Below are positions 10,525 through 21,241 of a stretch of DNA of 64,000 nucleotides, in pieces (the first letter of the stretch is position 1; each line of letters starts with the position of its first letter). This stretch comes from Clusia tigrina (taxonomy: Eukaryota > Arthropoda > Insecta > Diptera > Clusiidae): assembly GCA_920105625.2 (NCBI GenBank), contig OV050031.1:126016275-126080274 (forward strand), read 5' to 3'. Position numbers and translations under genes: made by a program. The notes under the pieces were generated by a model. The model made no database searches, was not told where the DNA came from, and saw only the letters and a program-made list of their open reading frames with translations.

Positions 10525-10956
10525 TTAATTTTCTTTTATTTGGTTTAAAATAATTATCTTTAATTTTTTTAGTTTGTTTTCATATAAATTATTTTGTTTC
10601 ATTCTTTTGAGTTTGTTTTGATCAACATTATTTTTTTGTGATTTCTGACTATTTGCTAATGAATCATTATCATTTATGAAAGAAGCCATTTTATAATCAT
10701 CGTTTTTGTTATCATCATTATCATCATTAACATCATTATCATCATCATCATCTTCATCATCATCATTGTCATAGTTTTCATCATAGATAGTCCTTGAAAT
10801 ATTTCCTTTATTTTTCAAGTTTCCAATTATTTCATTCATAGGTTTTGTTATAGGTTGAAATGTATCTTCCAACATATTTACCCTATCTATTGCATTTGAT
10901 TTGAAATTGTTTAGTTTTTCTTTTAATACTGCTGCTTTCCGATTTCTTCCAGCCAA
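10525..10956 (-). CDS. Asp/Asn-rich low-complexity protein upstream of the polymerase
   Basis: A 143-residue ORF starting MAGRNRKAAVLKEKLNNF, with an acidic Asp/Asn tract encoded by an ATC-type trinucleotide repeat (10700-10775) and a Lys/Asn-rich C-terminus. It is co-oriented with the polymerase and 134 bp upstream of the ORF (10161-10391) that precedes the endonuclease VII-like module. It may be the N-terminal extension of the polymerase polyprotein or a separate small gene. The function is unknown; part of its openness may come from the repeat. Confidence 0.4.
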   Translation of the reverse strand: MAGRNRKAAVLKEKLNNFKSNAIDRVNMLEDTFQPITKPMNEIIGNLKNKGNISRTIYDENYDNDDDEDDDDDNDVNDDNDDNKNDDYKMASFINDNDSLANSQKSQKNNVDQNKLKRMKQNNLYENKLKKLKIIILNQIKEN

Positions 10957-10964
10957 TGTTCTCT

Positions 10965-11070
10965 ATTTAGTATCTGCTTTCGATCTGCTATCAATCTGAT
11001 ATTAATATGCTTTATATCTGTTATCAATCTGCTATCGAACTGCTATTGATCTGCTTTACATCAGATCTCT
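10965..11070. repeat. Short degenerate ATCTGCT-type minisatellite
   Basis: About eight imperfect copies of an 11-13 bp unit (variants of CTATCAATCTG and CTTTCGATCTG) in a row. It separates the polymerase cluster from the Helitron fragment. Confidence 0.6.
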
Positions 11071-11175
11071 CATAATTAAAGAAATTATCAAATCCTTTTC
11101 GATATCGTCCTTTATTTATTAAATCATCCTTACAACAACAAACCCATACTTATATCTCCAACATTCACTACAAAT

Positions 11176-12768
11176 CTTCGTATAATTCTGGATCTATCTC
11201 TGGATCAGCAATTTCCGCAGAAATGATGCCATCAATTTGATCTGGTGTAATCTTGTCCACCATCCAAAGAAGAATGTGTGCGTGCGGCAAACCTCTTTTT
11301 TGCCACTCAACAGAGTACATCCAGCATCTAACAGCCCCATATATACGTTGCTTCACGATAAAGTCCATCTGTGACATCGTGACGATCGCTTGCTGATTGA
11401 CCGCGATTCAATAATTCCGTTATCTGTGGGCATTTTGGATTGCAAGTGAATGTAACCAACAAATCCGGCCGTCCATAATTCCGCACGTATGTCATCGCAC
11501 CCTGCGAGTACTCGTGCATGTGCCTTGGGCTGCCAATGTATGTTGATCGTTGATCGTGAGTCGGCAAGGTTTGTCACATCTTCATCGTTATTGACCGCAT
11601 CTCGCAAGTGAATATACTCTTCAGATCGAAGCTTGGTCTGATTGAAGCGAACAAAATTGAGTCGTTCTGTCTCCATCGTCACGTACACATCAACTGCATA
11701 CTGTTGAAATAATCGGCGATATCTCAAGAGATGGTTGTCAATTCCTTCGCGAATCATCAATCGATACGCGTAAAAGTTCATTGCACTGACCTTCTTATTT
11801 GTATCGACACCTAAAAGTTAACAAAAAATGAACTTACAATCAAGAGTGTTTGTTTTTATTTTACTAACCATTGGTAGGATTGATCATGTTGTATCTCAAG
11901 TGATATCCATCTTCACCACAGCAGAACATAAGCGGATATTGTAGTGAGTCATACGATCGATAAGTTTCATTGATTCGCTCTAATGCATCTCCAGCTCGAC
12001 GTTTAATAACAATATCACGGGATTCTAAATTATCGCCAACAACAACAATTGATATTTCATCAGCTGTCGGAGCATTATATTGCCGCTCATGAGTGCCTGC
12101 TGGTCGTTTGTCCGCTTTTATGACGATTCTGTGATCATCAGATGGCATCCTTTCTAACGAAGTTTTAAATAATCGAATTAGTTCGTTGTGTTCATGCAAC
12201 ATTTCTTGCAATTGCTGCACAATTTCTCTCTTCGTCGCATTGAAAATTGCAAAACGTCAATTCACTTCTTCATTTGAATCGCCAAGAAAATATATTTGGA
12301 GATATTTGTGATCTTGATCAGGATCTTGATCAGCGATCCAGCAAGATGATAAATTTGCCCGTGAATCTGTATAGTTGCAGACAAATATGTTAATTTCTGT
12401 ATTTTATTGGCGCGATAATAAGTGCTAGATTGTTGGTGAACTAACCTTGAATGTGGGATTGTAATTATGTTCATTCACAATTTCCCCACCAAACGACGTA
12501 ATTTGAAAACAATCGTTATACATCTTGGAATTTTGTAAAAAATGATTCGAATTTGGTGTTTCACCGTAAAGCAATGACCGCAATGGCTCTGGTGGAGGAA
12601 GTAACTCTGGTAATTTCACATTTCCGCTTACGCAACACAATACGGCTGGTTCTTTTGGAAATTTCAGTCCATCGCAATGCGGGCAAACGACAGACATCGA
12701 ACCAAATCGAACTGATGCGTGCGACCCGTATTCAATGCCCGGCTCATATCGAAAGGCTGCACGTTCGA
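11176..12768 (-). mobile_element. Helitron fragment, reverse orientation
   Basis: A close relative of 24.8-26.3 kb on the opposite strand. It covers the N-terminal zinc-finger-like start (12697, MSVVCPHCDGLKFPKEPAV), an intron-like gap at about 12225-12425, the middle region (11864-12220) and the early Rep domain up to LPHAHILLWM (near 11270). Similarity stops at about 11176, before the helicase. A 31-bp deletion relative to the plus-strand copy lies near 11375 and shifts the frame. Neither Helitron terminus is present. At 12768 it is fused directly to a BEL integrase fragment. Confidence 0.85.
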
Positions 12769-13348
12769 AATGAATACAGTTCCATCTTATTCCTACCAGA
12801 TCCCCTCATTTCGGAGGACTGTGGGAAGCAGCAGTTAAGTTTGCGAAACATTTTCTACTAAGAAGTGTCGCATCAGCTTCATTGACGTATAAAGAATTGG
12901 AAACTGTAATTGTCAAACTAGAGGCGATATTGAATACTCGGCCACTAACGCCACTATCATCGGACCCTTCGGATTTAACAGCACTAATGCCAGGTCACCT
13001 CCTCATAGGAGAAGCACTCACCACCCAAGTAGATAGCAGAGCAGACTCAACAAATAAATCACTGTTGTCAATATGGAAATTGGTGGTACAATTAAAACAC
13101 AATTTCTGGAAGAGATGGTCCAATGAATATCTAAATGACCTCCAACAACGACACAAGTGGACAAGACAAAAACATAACATCAAACTCAGCGACATAGTAA
13201 TCATCACGGAAGACAGTGTTCCTGTTATGCAGTGGCCTCTTGGCCGAATAGTTGAAGTCTATAATGGATCAGATGGAGTAGTATGCGTTGCTGAGGTTAA
13301 GACAGCAACTGGAGTTTATAAACGTGCAATCCACCGGCTCGCTCCACT
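12769..13348 (+). pseudogene. BEL/Pao integrase C-terminal fragment
   Basis: Begins inside the integrase just before the FGGLWEAAVK-like site (12815-12840, frameshifted) and continues as one open frame from 12882 to the DUF5641-like end: TYKELETVIVKLEAILNTRP, then SDPSDLTALMPGHLLIGE, then KHNFWKRWSNEYLNDLQQ, then MQWPLGRIVEVYNGSDGVV. The same segments occur at 50316-50800 and 56990-57580. No LTR is attached. It is an orphan fragment wedged between a Helitron and a gypsy remnant. Confidence 0.85.
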
Positions 13349-13384
13349 AACCGGCTCGCTTTCAATAACCATATTAAGGTGTTT

Positions 13385-14990
13385 AGTATGATCATCAATA
13401 GTTTTTGAACAAAATATTTGTATCGTCTATATAGACATGACAAAATTTACCTATATATTCTCTCAAAATATCATCAAAAGCTTTTTCTATTATTAATAGA
13501 AAATGCTGTTTTTATATATGATTTTCATGCATTAGAATCTGATGAAATCCATCTGGATCTATCGAATCTATTGTAGAAATACACTGATTTTTAAATTTGA
13601 CAAAATCACATTTCCTCTTCATTTTTTTTATAATCAAACACTAATCTCTGCTATCTAAATTGGTGAGTTCTAAGGACTTTTACTAGGTCTTGTAATTTTT
13701 TCTGTTATCTTCTGCCTTAACGTCTGTTGTAAATGGTATATTTGTATTAATTTTTAAATGTATTAATTCTATGTAATTGACAATTTGTTGTTTAAAATTG
13801 TCTATATCTTGCTCTATTATTTTCAACTCTCATTTCTTACCTCATTTTCAATAGAAACTTCATCTGATACTTCAAAGCTATCACACATTTCATTTTTCTT
13901 ATTTTCCCACTTTCCTTCATCGATATCATTGGACTTTACGGATACCTTTATCTAAAACATAATTACTTATTGCATGTTTCTCACTTTCACTTGTTTCTCA
14001 ACCGATTCTTCACAAATTATTTCTGCACTGCAAATTTTTTCTTTATTTCCATTATACTGTAGTACACCATGTTTCATATCATTTATGGAATTTGATTCTT
14101 TAAAATAATTATATTCTTTTAATAAATCTGATTCCAAATGATCAATTTAATAAAATATTTTCTTGACCCCTAGCAATGTTATTATCTGATAATGACTAAT
14201 AATAATATAACTGTTCGAACTCTATTTTTTTATTACCAACTGATTTCTTTCTTTAAATATGTCCGTTTTAATATAACAACTAGTTGCTCTTGTATCTATA
14301 AGATTTTAAAAATTTCTTCCTGTTTTAACATCTGTTTTGAAAATGTAAGGAAGATTATCATTTTGAATTATTAATTTTTTGTGCATTTGGGAAAGGCTGT
14401 TGACTATGTCGTCCATTATCATGAGAAGTATTATGAGGACGTTTTTTACCGCGGTTAAAATTAAGTGGCATATAATTATTAGAGTGCCAAAAATTATTTG
14501 TGTTTTTGAATTTGTATCTATTCCTATTCTGAAAATTATGTTGACTTTCATCTACCGCCAGGTTCCGGTTTAAGAAATCGATTTAAATATTAAGATTTTT
14601 GATTAAAGTGTTGAAAATCTTTGTTAAATTGTTGGCGTCCTTTTAGATATCTTAAAACATTTTGATTACCCTGAAACACTTTATTCTTGAAAATACTATT
14701 ACTTTGACTTCTATTAAACTGTCAAGCAAATGCTGCTCTCAAATTATTATATTCGAGTTGCTGTCTTTTGATAATGCGTTTGGCAAATCACACGGTTGAA
14801 GTGAAAATAATATGTCATTTAATGGATAATTCAACACAGTGATAAGTGCTATTAAGGCATATTGTCTATTTTTATTATTTAATTCTTTCGTAATAGGAGA
14901 CTCCGAAACGTAAGCCATTATAGTCTTGTTCACTAAAAGTGTCAATTTCGTATTGCCCAAATTATAATAGACCCAAGATGAATTTACTTA
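13385..14990 (-). pseudogene. gypsy gag-to-RT remnant
   Basis: On the minus strand, 14960-14739 reads as a gag core (NKTIMAYVSESPITKELNN, then LALIT-type segment and LNYPLNDILFSLQPCDLP). An Asn/Arg/Phe-rich nucleocapsid-like stretch follows at about 14570-14370. At 13500-13410 a piece of reverse transcriptase is visible (AFDDILREYIGKFCHVYIDD, with the YIDD catalytic box), ending near 13385. Stops are frequent, and most of protease and RT is deleted. This family differs from the two larger gypsy elements in the window. Confidence 0.65.
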
Positions 14991-15369
14991 GATGGTGGTT
15001 CCAAGGTGAATTTCGTACCTCCGGAATTGTCAAACATAAGCAATGTGCGATCAGAATAAACGAAATTGAGAGGAATGGACGAATACTTAAGAGCTATTTA
15101 AAGTGGCACACAATTTATATAAAATATATTTAATAGTTTAATGACTCTTAATTTCTTCATAATGTTCAAACTTTACAAAAATAACAATTAAAAAACTCTT
15201 TTCACTCAAATCAAAATTCTATTTGCAATTATTTGCATATTTGTTTTGATCGCTTTTTTCTATAATTTCAATTTTGACAGCTACTGAGGGAAAATTGGTA
15301 AAAAAAATTGGTTCTTGCAGCCACCATGTAAGTAAATTCTCATTGTAATAGACCTTCTTCTTCTCTAAT
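14991..15369. other. AT-rich sequence without recognisable gene
   Basis: Probably the 5' part of the gypsy remnant on the minus strand (gag N-terminus or leader), but no frame can be followed. It is bounded on the right by the AAT target site of the Harbinger element. Confidence 0.3.
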
Positions 15370-15577
15370 AGCTGTGTTTCTTTTAACGCGAGTCTGAATA
15401 AAACGCCCGCTTATCCATACAAATGGACCGCTTAGTTAAGACAAGGTGCTTGTATGCGCTTAAAGTTTAGCACCTCAAACAGAAGTGCTGCCAAAACCAT
15501 TTTGTTGTCTATTGTGAAGGAGAAACAGAGAAAACCAAGAATTAACCGCTGTAATTATATAAAAACTGTCATATAAA

Positions 15578-15823
15578 ATGGAGAACAAAGAAAACAGGTT
15601 TGTAAATAATTTAATAACTTTTATTTTAAATTAAAAATGAAAGTGAAACTAACTTATAAATATTTTGATTGATTGAAATAAATTGAAATTGTTGTTTTTT
15701 GTGTTCAATAGCAAACGGAAGCGATGGAGTAGAGAGGAGACATTGGGGCTGCTGAGATGCTACAAGGCGCGTACGGAGGAATTTGAATTTTTAAATTTTA
15801 TGTTATTAATTTTAAGTAACTGA
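15578..15823 (+). pseudogene. Myb/SANT-like DNA-binding protein of the Harbinger element, truncated
   Basis: The ATG at 15578 opens a 20-nt first exon ending in a good donor (CAG|GTTTGT). A 114-bp intron ends TTCAATAG at 15711. Exon 2 (15712-15823) continues in frame as KRKRWSREETLGLLRCYKAR and then a short tail to TGA. The RWSREETLGLL start is typical of the trihelix/Myb-like accessory protein that Harbinger elements need for nuclear import and end binding. The remaining helices are lost by deletion. The intron is inferred from splice consensus only. Confidence 0.55.
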
Positions 15824-16049
15824 AAATGTACCTCTTTATTGCTTATATTATAGTGAAATATTTTTCTCATTAAAGAAATTTTTCAATAAATTAAGAAAAC
15901 CAGTTTTTAAATAACGTTTAAATTTATTTAATGCCAAATATAGGTTAATTTTGTTTTCTAACAAAGCATATCTTACTATTCGAACATATGGGTAAAAAAT
16001 TTAATAAAATGCAAATGCAAACAAAAATAAGTTTTAATTTTAAACCTTT

Positions 16050-16430
16050 TACATTCATACATACAAATTAAATATTCCACAGTTGTACGCTGCAGCCTCA
16101 TATGGGATCTGAGGTCCGCATCACCATATGATTGTATAATTGCCACAAACTCATCGCATTTAGTATGCTCCTCTTGGTCTATGCCAGATCCTTAAGAGCT
16201 TGAGCTGGAGCTGGAACTCTGCGCATACACCATGTCAAGCAATTCTCTTATTTCCAATTGCTCTTTGAGTCGACGCAAAGTACTGTTGTCCTGCAATAAA
16301 ATAGTTGTAACCTAAATAATCACATATATAAAATATTATCTTGTATTAATTAATAAGTATTTAAAGTTAAATTACCAATGCTTCCTCCGAATTTGCGATT
16401 TTATATTTTTCCTGTTCTTTAAAATTTGTT
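16050..16430 (-). pseudogene. Harbinger transposase N-terminal fragment
   Basis: On the minus strand an exon ending in ...ANSEEAL meets a donor at about 16376 (GTAATTTAAC). An intron of about 80 bp ends TTGCAG near 16294. The next exon reads DNSTLRRLKEQLEIRELLDM and a Ser run, then a stop. Past the stop, SYGDADLRSHMRLQRTTVEY resembles the segment before the DDE domain of PIF/Harbinger transposases. The catalytic region is absent. Confidence 0.5.
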
Positions 16431-17600
16431 TACAAATGTGTATGTATAAGCATTTTAATTGTCAAAACCAGTGCTGCCAAATGCTAATATGTTAAGCGAC
16501 GGGTAGCGTTTTTGCGTTTTATTTACACTCGCGTTGAAAGAAACACAGCTAATATCTGTCGGTCTTTTATCTGCATAAGCAAAATCTTCTCTAGCTATAA
16601 TAGCATCAAAATTCAAAAAGCCCCGTGGAATGTTAAAATGTTATTAGCCTCTTTAATCATTTTATGTCCTAGAATTGTTAGTGTAGCAAAATATTTAATT
16701 AATTTATTTATTTGTTTATATACATTTATTTATATAATCTATATATATAAAAATGAATGTTTGTTTGCTAGTGACGCTAAGGCTCGAGAACGGCTGGACC
16801 AAACTTGATGGAATTTTCAGAGGTTGTTCGTTGTGGATCTGGGAAGGTTTAGAAATAAAAAAACCTTATAATTTTCCTGATGAAAAGTCGGAAAATTTAA
16901 AAATTCCAAAAAGGAATTTTTTCTTCCAAATATTTTTTTCCAATTGTTTCTTGCAAATCTATCGATCTCAAAACATTCGGAAAAGTCGGAAAATTCGGAA
17001 AATTCGATAATCAGAAAAACCTAATCTCACTTTTTGTTCTCATTTTTTTTGTATGTGCGTGGTGTTGCACGCGCACATTTAGTTTCATATCGGTGTTGTA
17101 AGCACTGATTGATACTCCAATAACTCAACAGATGGAGCTGTAGACGCTTATTTATTTTTACAGCTGTGTATATTGTTTGTTCTTTCTGATTTGTTTATTC
17201 GAACAGTGCGGACACGGCCAATTGACTTTCTGACATTTTTCCAAATTTTAATTGATTTCTCGAGTTAAATTCATTACATTAAATTGTTAAATTGTTTACA
17301 TTCACGAAATATTTGATTTTAAATTTGTGGTTCATCAGTTTTTGAGTGAAATTATTGACATTTCAAACAAAAAAAGTGAGTTCATTATTTTCGTTTGTTG
17401 GTGAATACCTAACCTCATTTCCATTGGAATTTATTTGTGTTATTTCTTCAACTGATTTGTATATTATTTGAATCGTTCAATTTCGGTCGTTTGCTTTCTT
17501 TATTTCGGCTATTCAAAAGGTAGATTATTGAAAATTATTCCGTGAAAACTTTATGTGTGTTTCATACAAAGTGATCAATTACAGATTGAAATTTGTTACG

Positions 17601-17630
17601 ATGCCACAAAGAGGTCGCGCTAATAACGGG
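17601..17630 (+). pseudogene. Helitron Rep-helicase start, cut off by the gypsy insertion
   Basis: ATG at 17601 begins MPQRGRANNG and is interrupted after codon 10 by the gypsy LTR. The coding sequence resumes after the second target-site copy at 24496 with RRSRLTKDQRNYTARRTEEE. The Arg-rich start is usual for insect Helitron proteins. Confidence 0.75.
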
Positions 17631-18190
17631 GGTCATGTCGACATCAACGTCACTTGAGAAACCTCAGGTTTCAACCAAACTGCCAGTCAATTGGGCAACA
17701 TAAATTAATTGTTTCGAAACATACATACAATGGTTTCGAAACAATTAACCGAATAAAGAATCTAAAAACATTTAACTCAAAAACATATTCTCGGATTACA
17801 GAACACTTTGTCATGTGCCGCTGTTGCTTAACCCAAAAATCAATAGCGTCGGCAATGTGTAAACAATGTATCGAATTGCTCTTGCAATCCAACTGACCCA
17901 CCTAAGTGTTTTGGGGTTTCATATGTAAACAATTTTAAATATTGGTTGCAACACAAAAAATGCAATCAAAGGCAGGAAATATGTATTTTGTATTTTTGTA
18001 GTAATGTATTTCTTTTGTATCTTAAGAGGTTACATTGGATTGTAATATTTTTAAGTAAGTCAGTCTGAATCTGAATTTAAAGAAATAAAGAAACCTTCGG
18101 GTTAATAAAAATAAACACTAATTTTTTTCCTTTACTTCTAAAGAAGTAATGTTTGTTTTTTCCCTTTACTTCTAAAGAAGTAATGTTAGT
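17631..18190 (+). repeat. 5' LTR of the errantivirus
   Basis: 560 bp from GGTCATGTCGAC to AAGAAGTAATGTTAGT, identical in length to the 3' LTR. It holds a short inverted motif (ATTGTTTCGAAAC and GTTTCGAAACAAT at 17708-17747) and, near its end, a repeated block containing CTTTACTTCTAAAGAAGTAA, itself a near-palindrome. Start and end were set from the two-LTR alignment together with the CGGG duplication. Confidence 0.9.
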
Positions 18191-18207
18191 GGCGCAGTCG
18201 AATCAGG
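18190..18207 (+). promoter_or_regulatory. Primer-binding site
   Basis: TGGCGCAGTCGAATCAGG directly at the LTR edge matches the TGGCGCAGTCG start used by 17.6/297-type elements, usually assigned to a tRNA-Ser primer. Confidence 0.8.
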
Positions 18208-18429
18208 AGTATTAATCAAAAGATTGATACTGAACTTTTAACTCTTGAGTAACTAAAGTAACTAAGTGAATTAAAAATTAAATCAAAAGATTTAAATAAC
18301 TCTAAATTAATTCAAATATTGGTACCCAATAAAGTGAAATCTAGTGAACCAAAAACCTTAAATCAAAAGATTTAAATAAGTCAATAGACTGACCGGAATA
18401 AAAAAAAAAAAGCTTAAGTTAAGTGGCGA

Positions 18430-19428
18430 ATGCCAAAGTACGAGAAAAATAAAACAAGTCTACAGTATAATAAAACAACAAATATTATGGAAAAGCATGA
18501 GGCAGCAGCAGCAGCGGCAGCAGAAGCAATGAGGCAACACCAAGCAGCTACGACGGCCCAGCAGATTCCAGCATCGGAAATTATAAAGGAAGCTGCGAGA
18601 ATTAGGGAATTCCGAGGAAACAAGGACTATGACTTATCATCGTTCATTAGGGAAGTGGAACTGATCCTTCCAATGTTTGATGTTAACCCTGCTATAAAGG
18701 ATTTTATTTTCCAACGCCACATCATGACTAAAATACAAGGAACAGCATTACAAGCAGTGAGGACGCTGGGACAGAACCCATCGTGGATGGAAGTTAAAAC
18801 AGAGCTGGTCAGGAATTTTGGTATAAGAGAAACATATCACAACCTGTTTCACCAAGCAATCAACACAAAATGTCTTAATGTAAGTGACTACTTTTATCAG
18901 TTAAGAAACATATTAGATAAACTAAACACTAAATATGATTTCGATGAAAATAAACCGGTAGAGTTTTCACCTATTGTAAATGAATCTATAATTTTAAAAA
19001 CATTCGTTAATGGACTAGATGCCAATCTAGCCAGCATCATCCACAGTAGGAATATTCAAAATCTAAGATTAGCGTTTTATACATTACAAGAAACGGGTAT
19101 GATAGAACAAGTAGAGAAAAAAGCGTACAAAAATAGAAACACAAACTCGCGAAATTTTAGAAACACAAACTTTACACAGAATTCATTTAGACCGAATTAC
19201 AACCAAGTTGAAAATCAGAATTCATTTAGACAAAACTATAACCAAATAGAAAATCAGTTTAGACAAAATAACAACTCTGGACAATTTAGAAACCCGTTCA
19301 GACAAAATCCGCAAAATACAGGCGAAAGAAATTCGGACCAAACTAGGACGAGTAGAATGGATGTAGACCATATAGAACAAAATGAGGTAAATTTTCAATT
19401 GCCGGGGGAGGACCTAATTTACCGATAG
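18430..19428 (+). CDS. gag: Errantivirus Gag
   Basis: An intact ORF of 332 residues. It starts MPKYEKNKTSLQ; a second ATG at 18488 is possible. An Ala run (residues about 25-31) comes from a GCA repeat. The centre is a capsid-like alpha-helical region beginning IREFRGNKDYDLSSFIREVE. The C-terminal quarter is Arg/Asn/Gln/Phe-rich with repeats of the FRQNYNQ type and replaces CCHC zinc knuckles, as in other errantiviruses. It packages genomic RNA and forms the particle. The last 43 nt overlap the protease frame. Confidence 0.9.
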   Translation: MPKYEKNKTSLQYNKTTNIMEKHEAAAAAAAEAMRQHQAATTAQQIPASEIIKEAARIREFRGNKDYDLSSFIREVELILPMFDVNPAIKDFIFQRHIMTKIQGTALQAVRTLGQNPSWMEVKTELVRNFGIRETYHNLFHQAINTKCLNVSDYFYQLRNILDKLNTKYDFDENKPVEFSPIVNESIILKTFVNGLDANLASIIHSRNIQNLRLAFYTLQETGMIEQVEKKAYKNRNTNSRNFRNTNFTQNSFRPNYNQVENQNSFRQNYNQIENQFRQNNNSGQFRNPFRQNPQNTGERNSDQTRTSRMDVDHIEQNEVNFQLPGEDLIYR

Positions 19429-19727
19429 TTGAGCTGACTGTAGGAGATGAAAAAATAAAATGCTTGATTGATACAGGATCGACAACAACACTTATCAACG
19501 AGGACAAATTATCAAAATATAAAAGACTAAAATTAAAAAATAATCTACAATTTAATACACTCAGTGGACAAACAAACATAAGCCATGAAATAATAACGGA
19601 ACTCCCACAAGAATTTAACGAAAAAAAATATTTCAGCTGGAAACTTACAAAGTTCAAAAATAAAAAATTCGACGCACTTATTGGACAAAATATACTTGCA
19701 CCAATGCAAGCAATTATTAATCAATAA
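19386..19727 (+). CDS. pol: Errantivirus protease (pol N-terminus)
   Basis: Frame -1 relative to gag. The aspartic protease site is seen at 19466-19495 (KCLIDTGSTTTLI) and the flap-downstream motif as FDALIGQNILAP. Retroviral proteases work as dimers and mature Gag and Pol. The frame ends at a stop at about 19727, while RT continues in the next frame over the same sequence, so a 1-nt indel has separated protease from RT in this copy. Confidence 0.8.
   Translation, partial: GKFSIAGGGPNLPIVELTVGDEKIKCLIDTGSTTTLINEDKLSKYKRLKLKNNLQFNTLSGQTNISHEIITELPQEFNEKKYFSWKLTKFKNKKFDALIGQNILAPMQAIINQ
19389..19395 (+). promoter_or_regulatory. Candidate -1 ribosomal frameshift site
   Basis: In the gag frame the codons ...A AAT TTT form the slippery heptamer AAATTTT. 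The -1 frame opens at 19386 just after a stop and continues into protease. A G-rich stretch follows within 10-15 nt. Position, frame and spacing fit gag-pol frameshifting. Confidence 0.55.
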
Positions 19728-21066
19728 GGTAAAAACTACATTTTTGAGTGAATGTCCGTACAAATTTGACGAAATTTATACAATTGAAAATTCGTTTATT
19801 AACCAAAGCGTTATTGAAAAATTAAAAAGAATAGAGATGAACTCTGAAGAGATAGATTATCTAAAATATTTAATAAATAAGCACAAAGACTTATTTTTTC
19901 AAGAAGGACAAAAATTGACTCATACACACGAAATTCAGCACGAAATAGTGACTACAACAAGTAGGCCACTTTACTCAAAAATTTATAGATATCCACAGAT
20001 ACACGAGACCAAAATCAATAAACAAATAAAAGAAATGTTAGAACAGGGAATAATAAAGGAAAGCAACTCACCGTACAACTCACCGCTTTGGATCGTTCCA
20101 AAGAAGGCGGACAATTCCGGTACAAAGAAATGGCGTATAGTCATCGATTATAGGAAATTGAACGAAGAAACTATTAGCGATAAATTTCCCATCCCTAATA
20201 TTGAAAATATCTTAGAGAAACTAGGAAGGTCCCAATATTTCACAACACTAGACTTAGCGAAAGGGTTTCATCAGGTTTTAATAAAAGAATATGATAGACA
20301 AAACACAGCATTTTCTACTCCTCTTGGGCACTATGAGTTTACGAGAATGCCATTCGGACTCAAAAATGCCCCAGCCACGTTCCAAAGATTAATCAATTCA
20401 GTCCTTAGAGAATTTATTAACAAAATATGTGTTGTCTACCTTGATGACATACTTATTGTTAGCACTTCACTAGAAGAACATTTGGAAAGCCTCGAAAAAA
20501 TTTTTAATAAATTGAGACAACATAATTTAAAAATTCAGGTAGATAAATGTAAATTTTTTGCTAAGGAAACTGAATACTTAGGGCACATTCTAACAACAGA
20601 AGGAGTAAAGCCGAATGAGAGTAAAATTGAAAACATTCAAAAGCTTAAACTCCCTGAAACAACAAAACAAATCAAGTCATTTTTAGGAATAACCGGTTAT
20701 TATAGAAAGTTTGTGAAGGATTATGCCAAAGTAGCTCATGGAATGACGAAATATTTGAAGAAAAATGCAAAAATTAATAAACAAGATCCACAGTACATAG
20801 ATACCTTTCAGAAATTGAAACGATTATTAACAGAAGCTCTAATACTTAGATACCCCGACTTTGATAAACGTTTTAAAATAGCCACAGATGCTTGTGATTT
20901 CGCTATTGGTGCAGTTCTCACTCAAAGTGAGCATCCAATTAGCTATGCAAGTAGAACCCTAAACGAGCACGAAAGAAAATATTCTACAACAGAGAAAGAA
21001 CTGTTAGCTATTGTATGGGCGGTTAACTATTTTCGACCATATATCTACGGACAAATTTTGATTTGA
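19681..21066 (+). pseudogene. pol: Errantivirus reverse transcriptase and start of RNase H
   Basis: A long open stretch with the RT order intact: PLYSKIYRYPQIHE, then KKWRIVIDYRKLNEETISD, then FTTLDLAKGFHQ, then MPFGLKNAPATFQRLI, the catalytic VVYLDDILIV and FLGITGYYRKFVKDYAKV. RNase H begins with ATDACDFAIGAVLTQ and EKELLAIVWAVNYF and is cut by a frameshift at about 21055 in a T/A run. The rest (TDHQPLVWLKI to a stop near 21240) lies in another frame. Family knowledge gives the role: copying the RNA genome into DNA. Confidence 0.88.
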
Positions 21067-21241
21067 TAACTGATCATCAACCATTAGTGTGGTTGAAAAT
21101 CAAAAACACTGGCAAAGATATCAATCCAAGATTACAACGTTGGTTACTTAAGTTAGGAGAATATGACATTAAAATAAACTATATAAAAGGTAAGGAAAAT
21201 ATAGCTGCCGATTTTATGAGTCGTATAAATGCGGATAGATA

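Larger units (their letters stand above)
15370..16550. mobile_element. PIF/Harbinger DNA transposon, decayed, with TIRs and TSD
   Basis: A 1181-bp element. The left end AGCTGTGTTTCTTTTAACGC continues as GAGTCTGAATAAAACGC. The right end is its reverse complement with a few mismatches (16506-16550), giving TIRs of about 42 bp. AAT flanks both ends (15367-15369, 16551-16553), the 3-bp target duplication usual for this superfamily. Inside are two converging gene remnants: a Myb/SANT-like ORF (plus) and a transposase N-terminus (minus), the classic two-gene layout. The DDE catalytic domain is missing, so the copy is non-autonomous. Confidence 0.8.

Noticed and set aside
10700..10775. ATC/ATT trinucleotide run as a CRISPR-like or regulatory repeat.
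   Set aside because: A simple trinucleotide repeat encoding an Asp/Asn tract; no spacers.
16554..16737. Minus-strand reading LTFHGAFLNFDAIIARED as a gypsy protease-RT linker.
   Set aside because: Plausible, but only about 20 residues long and without the catalytic site; left unannotated.
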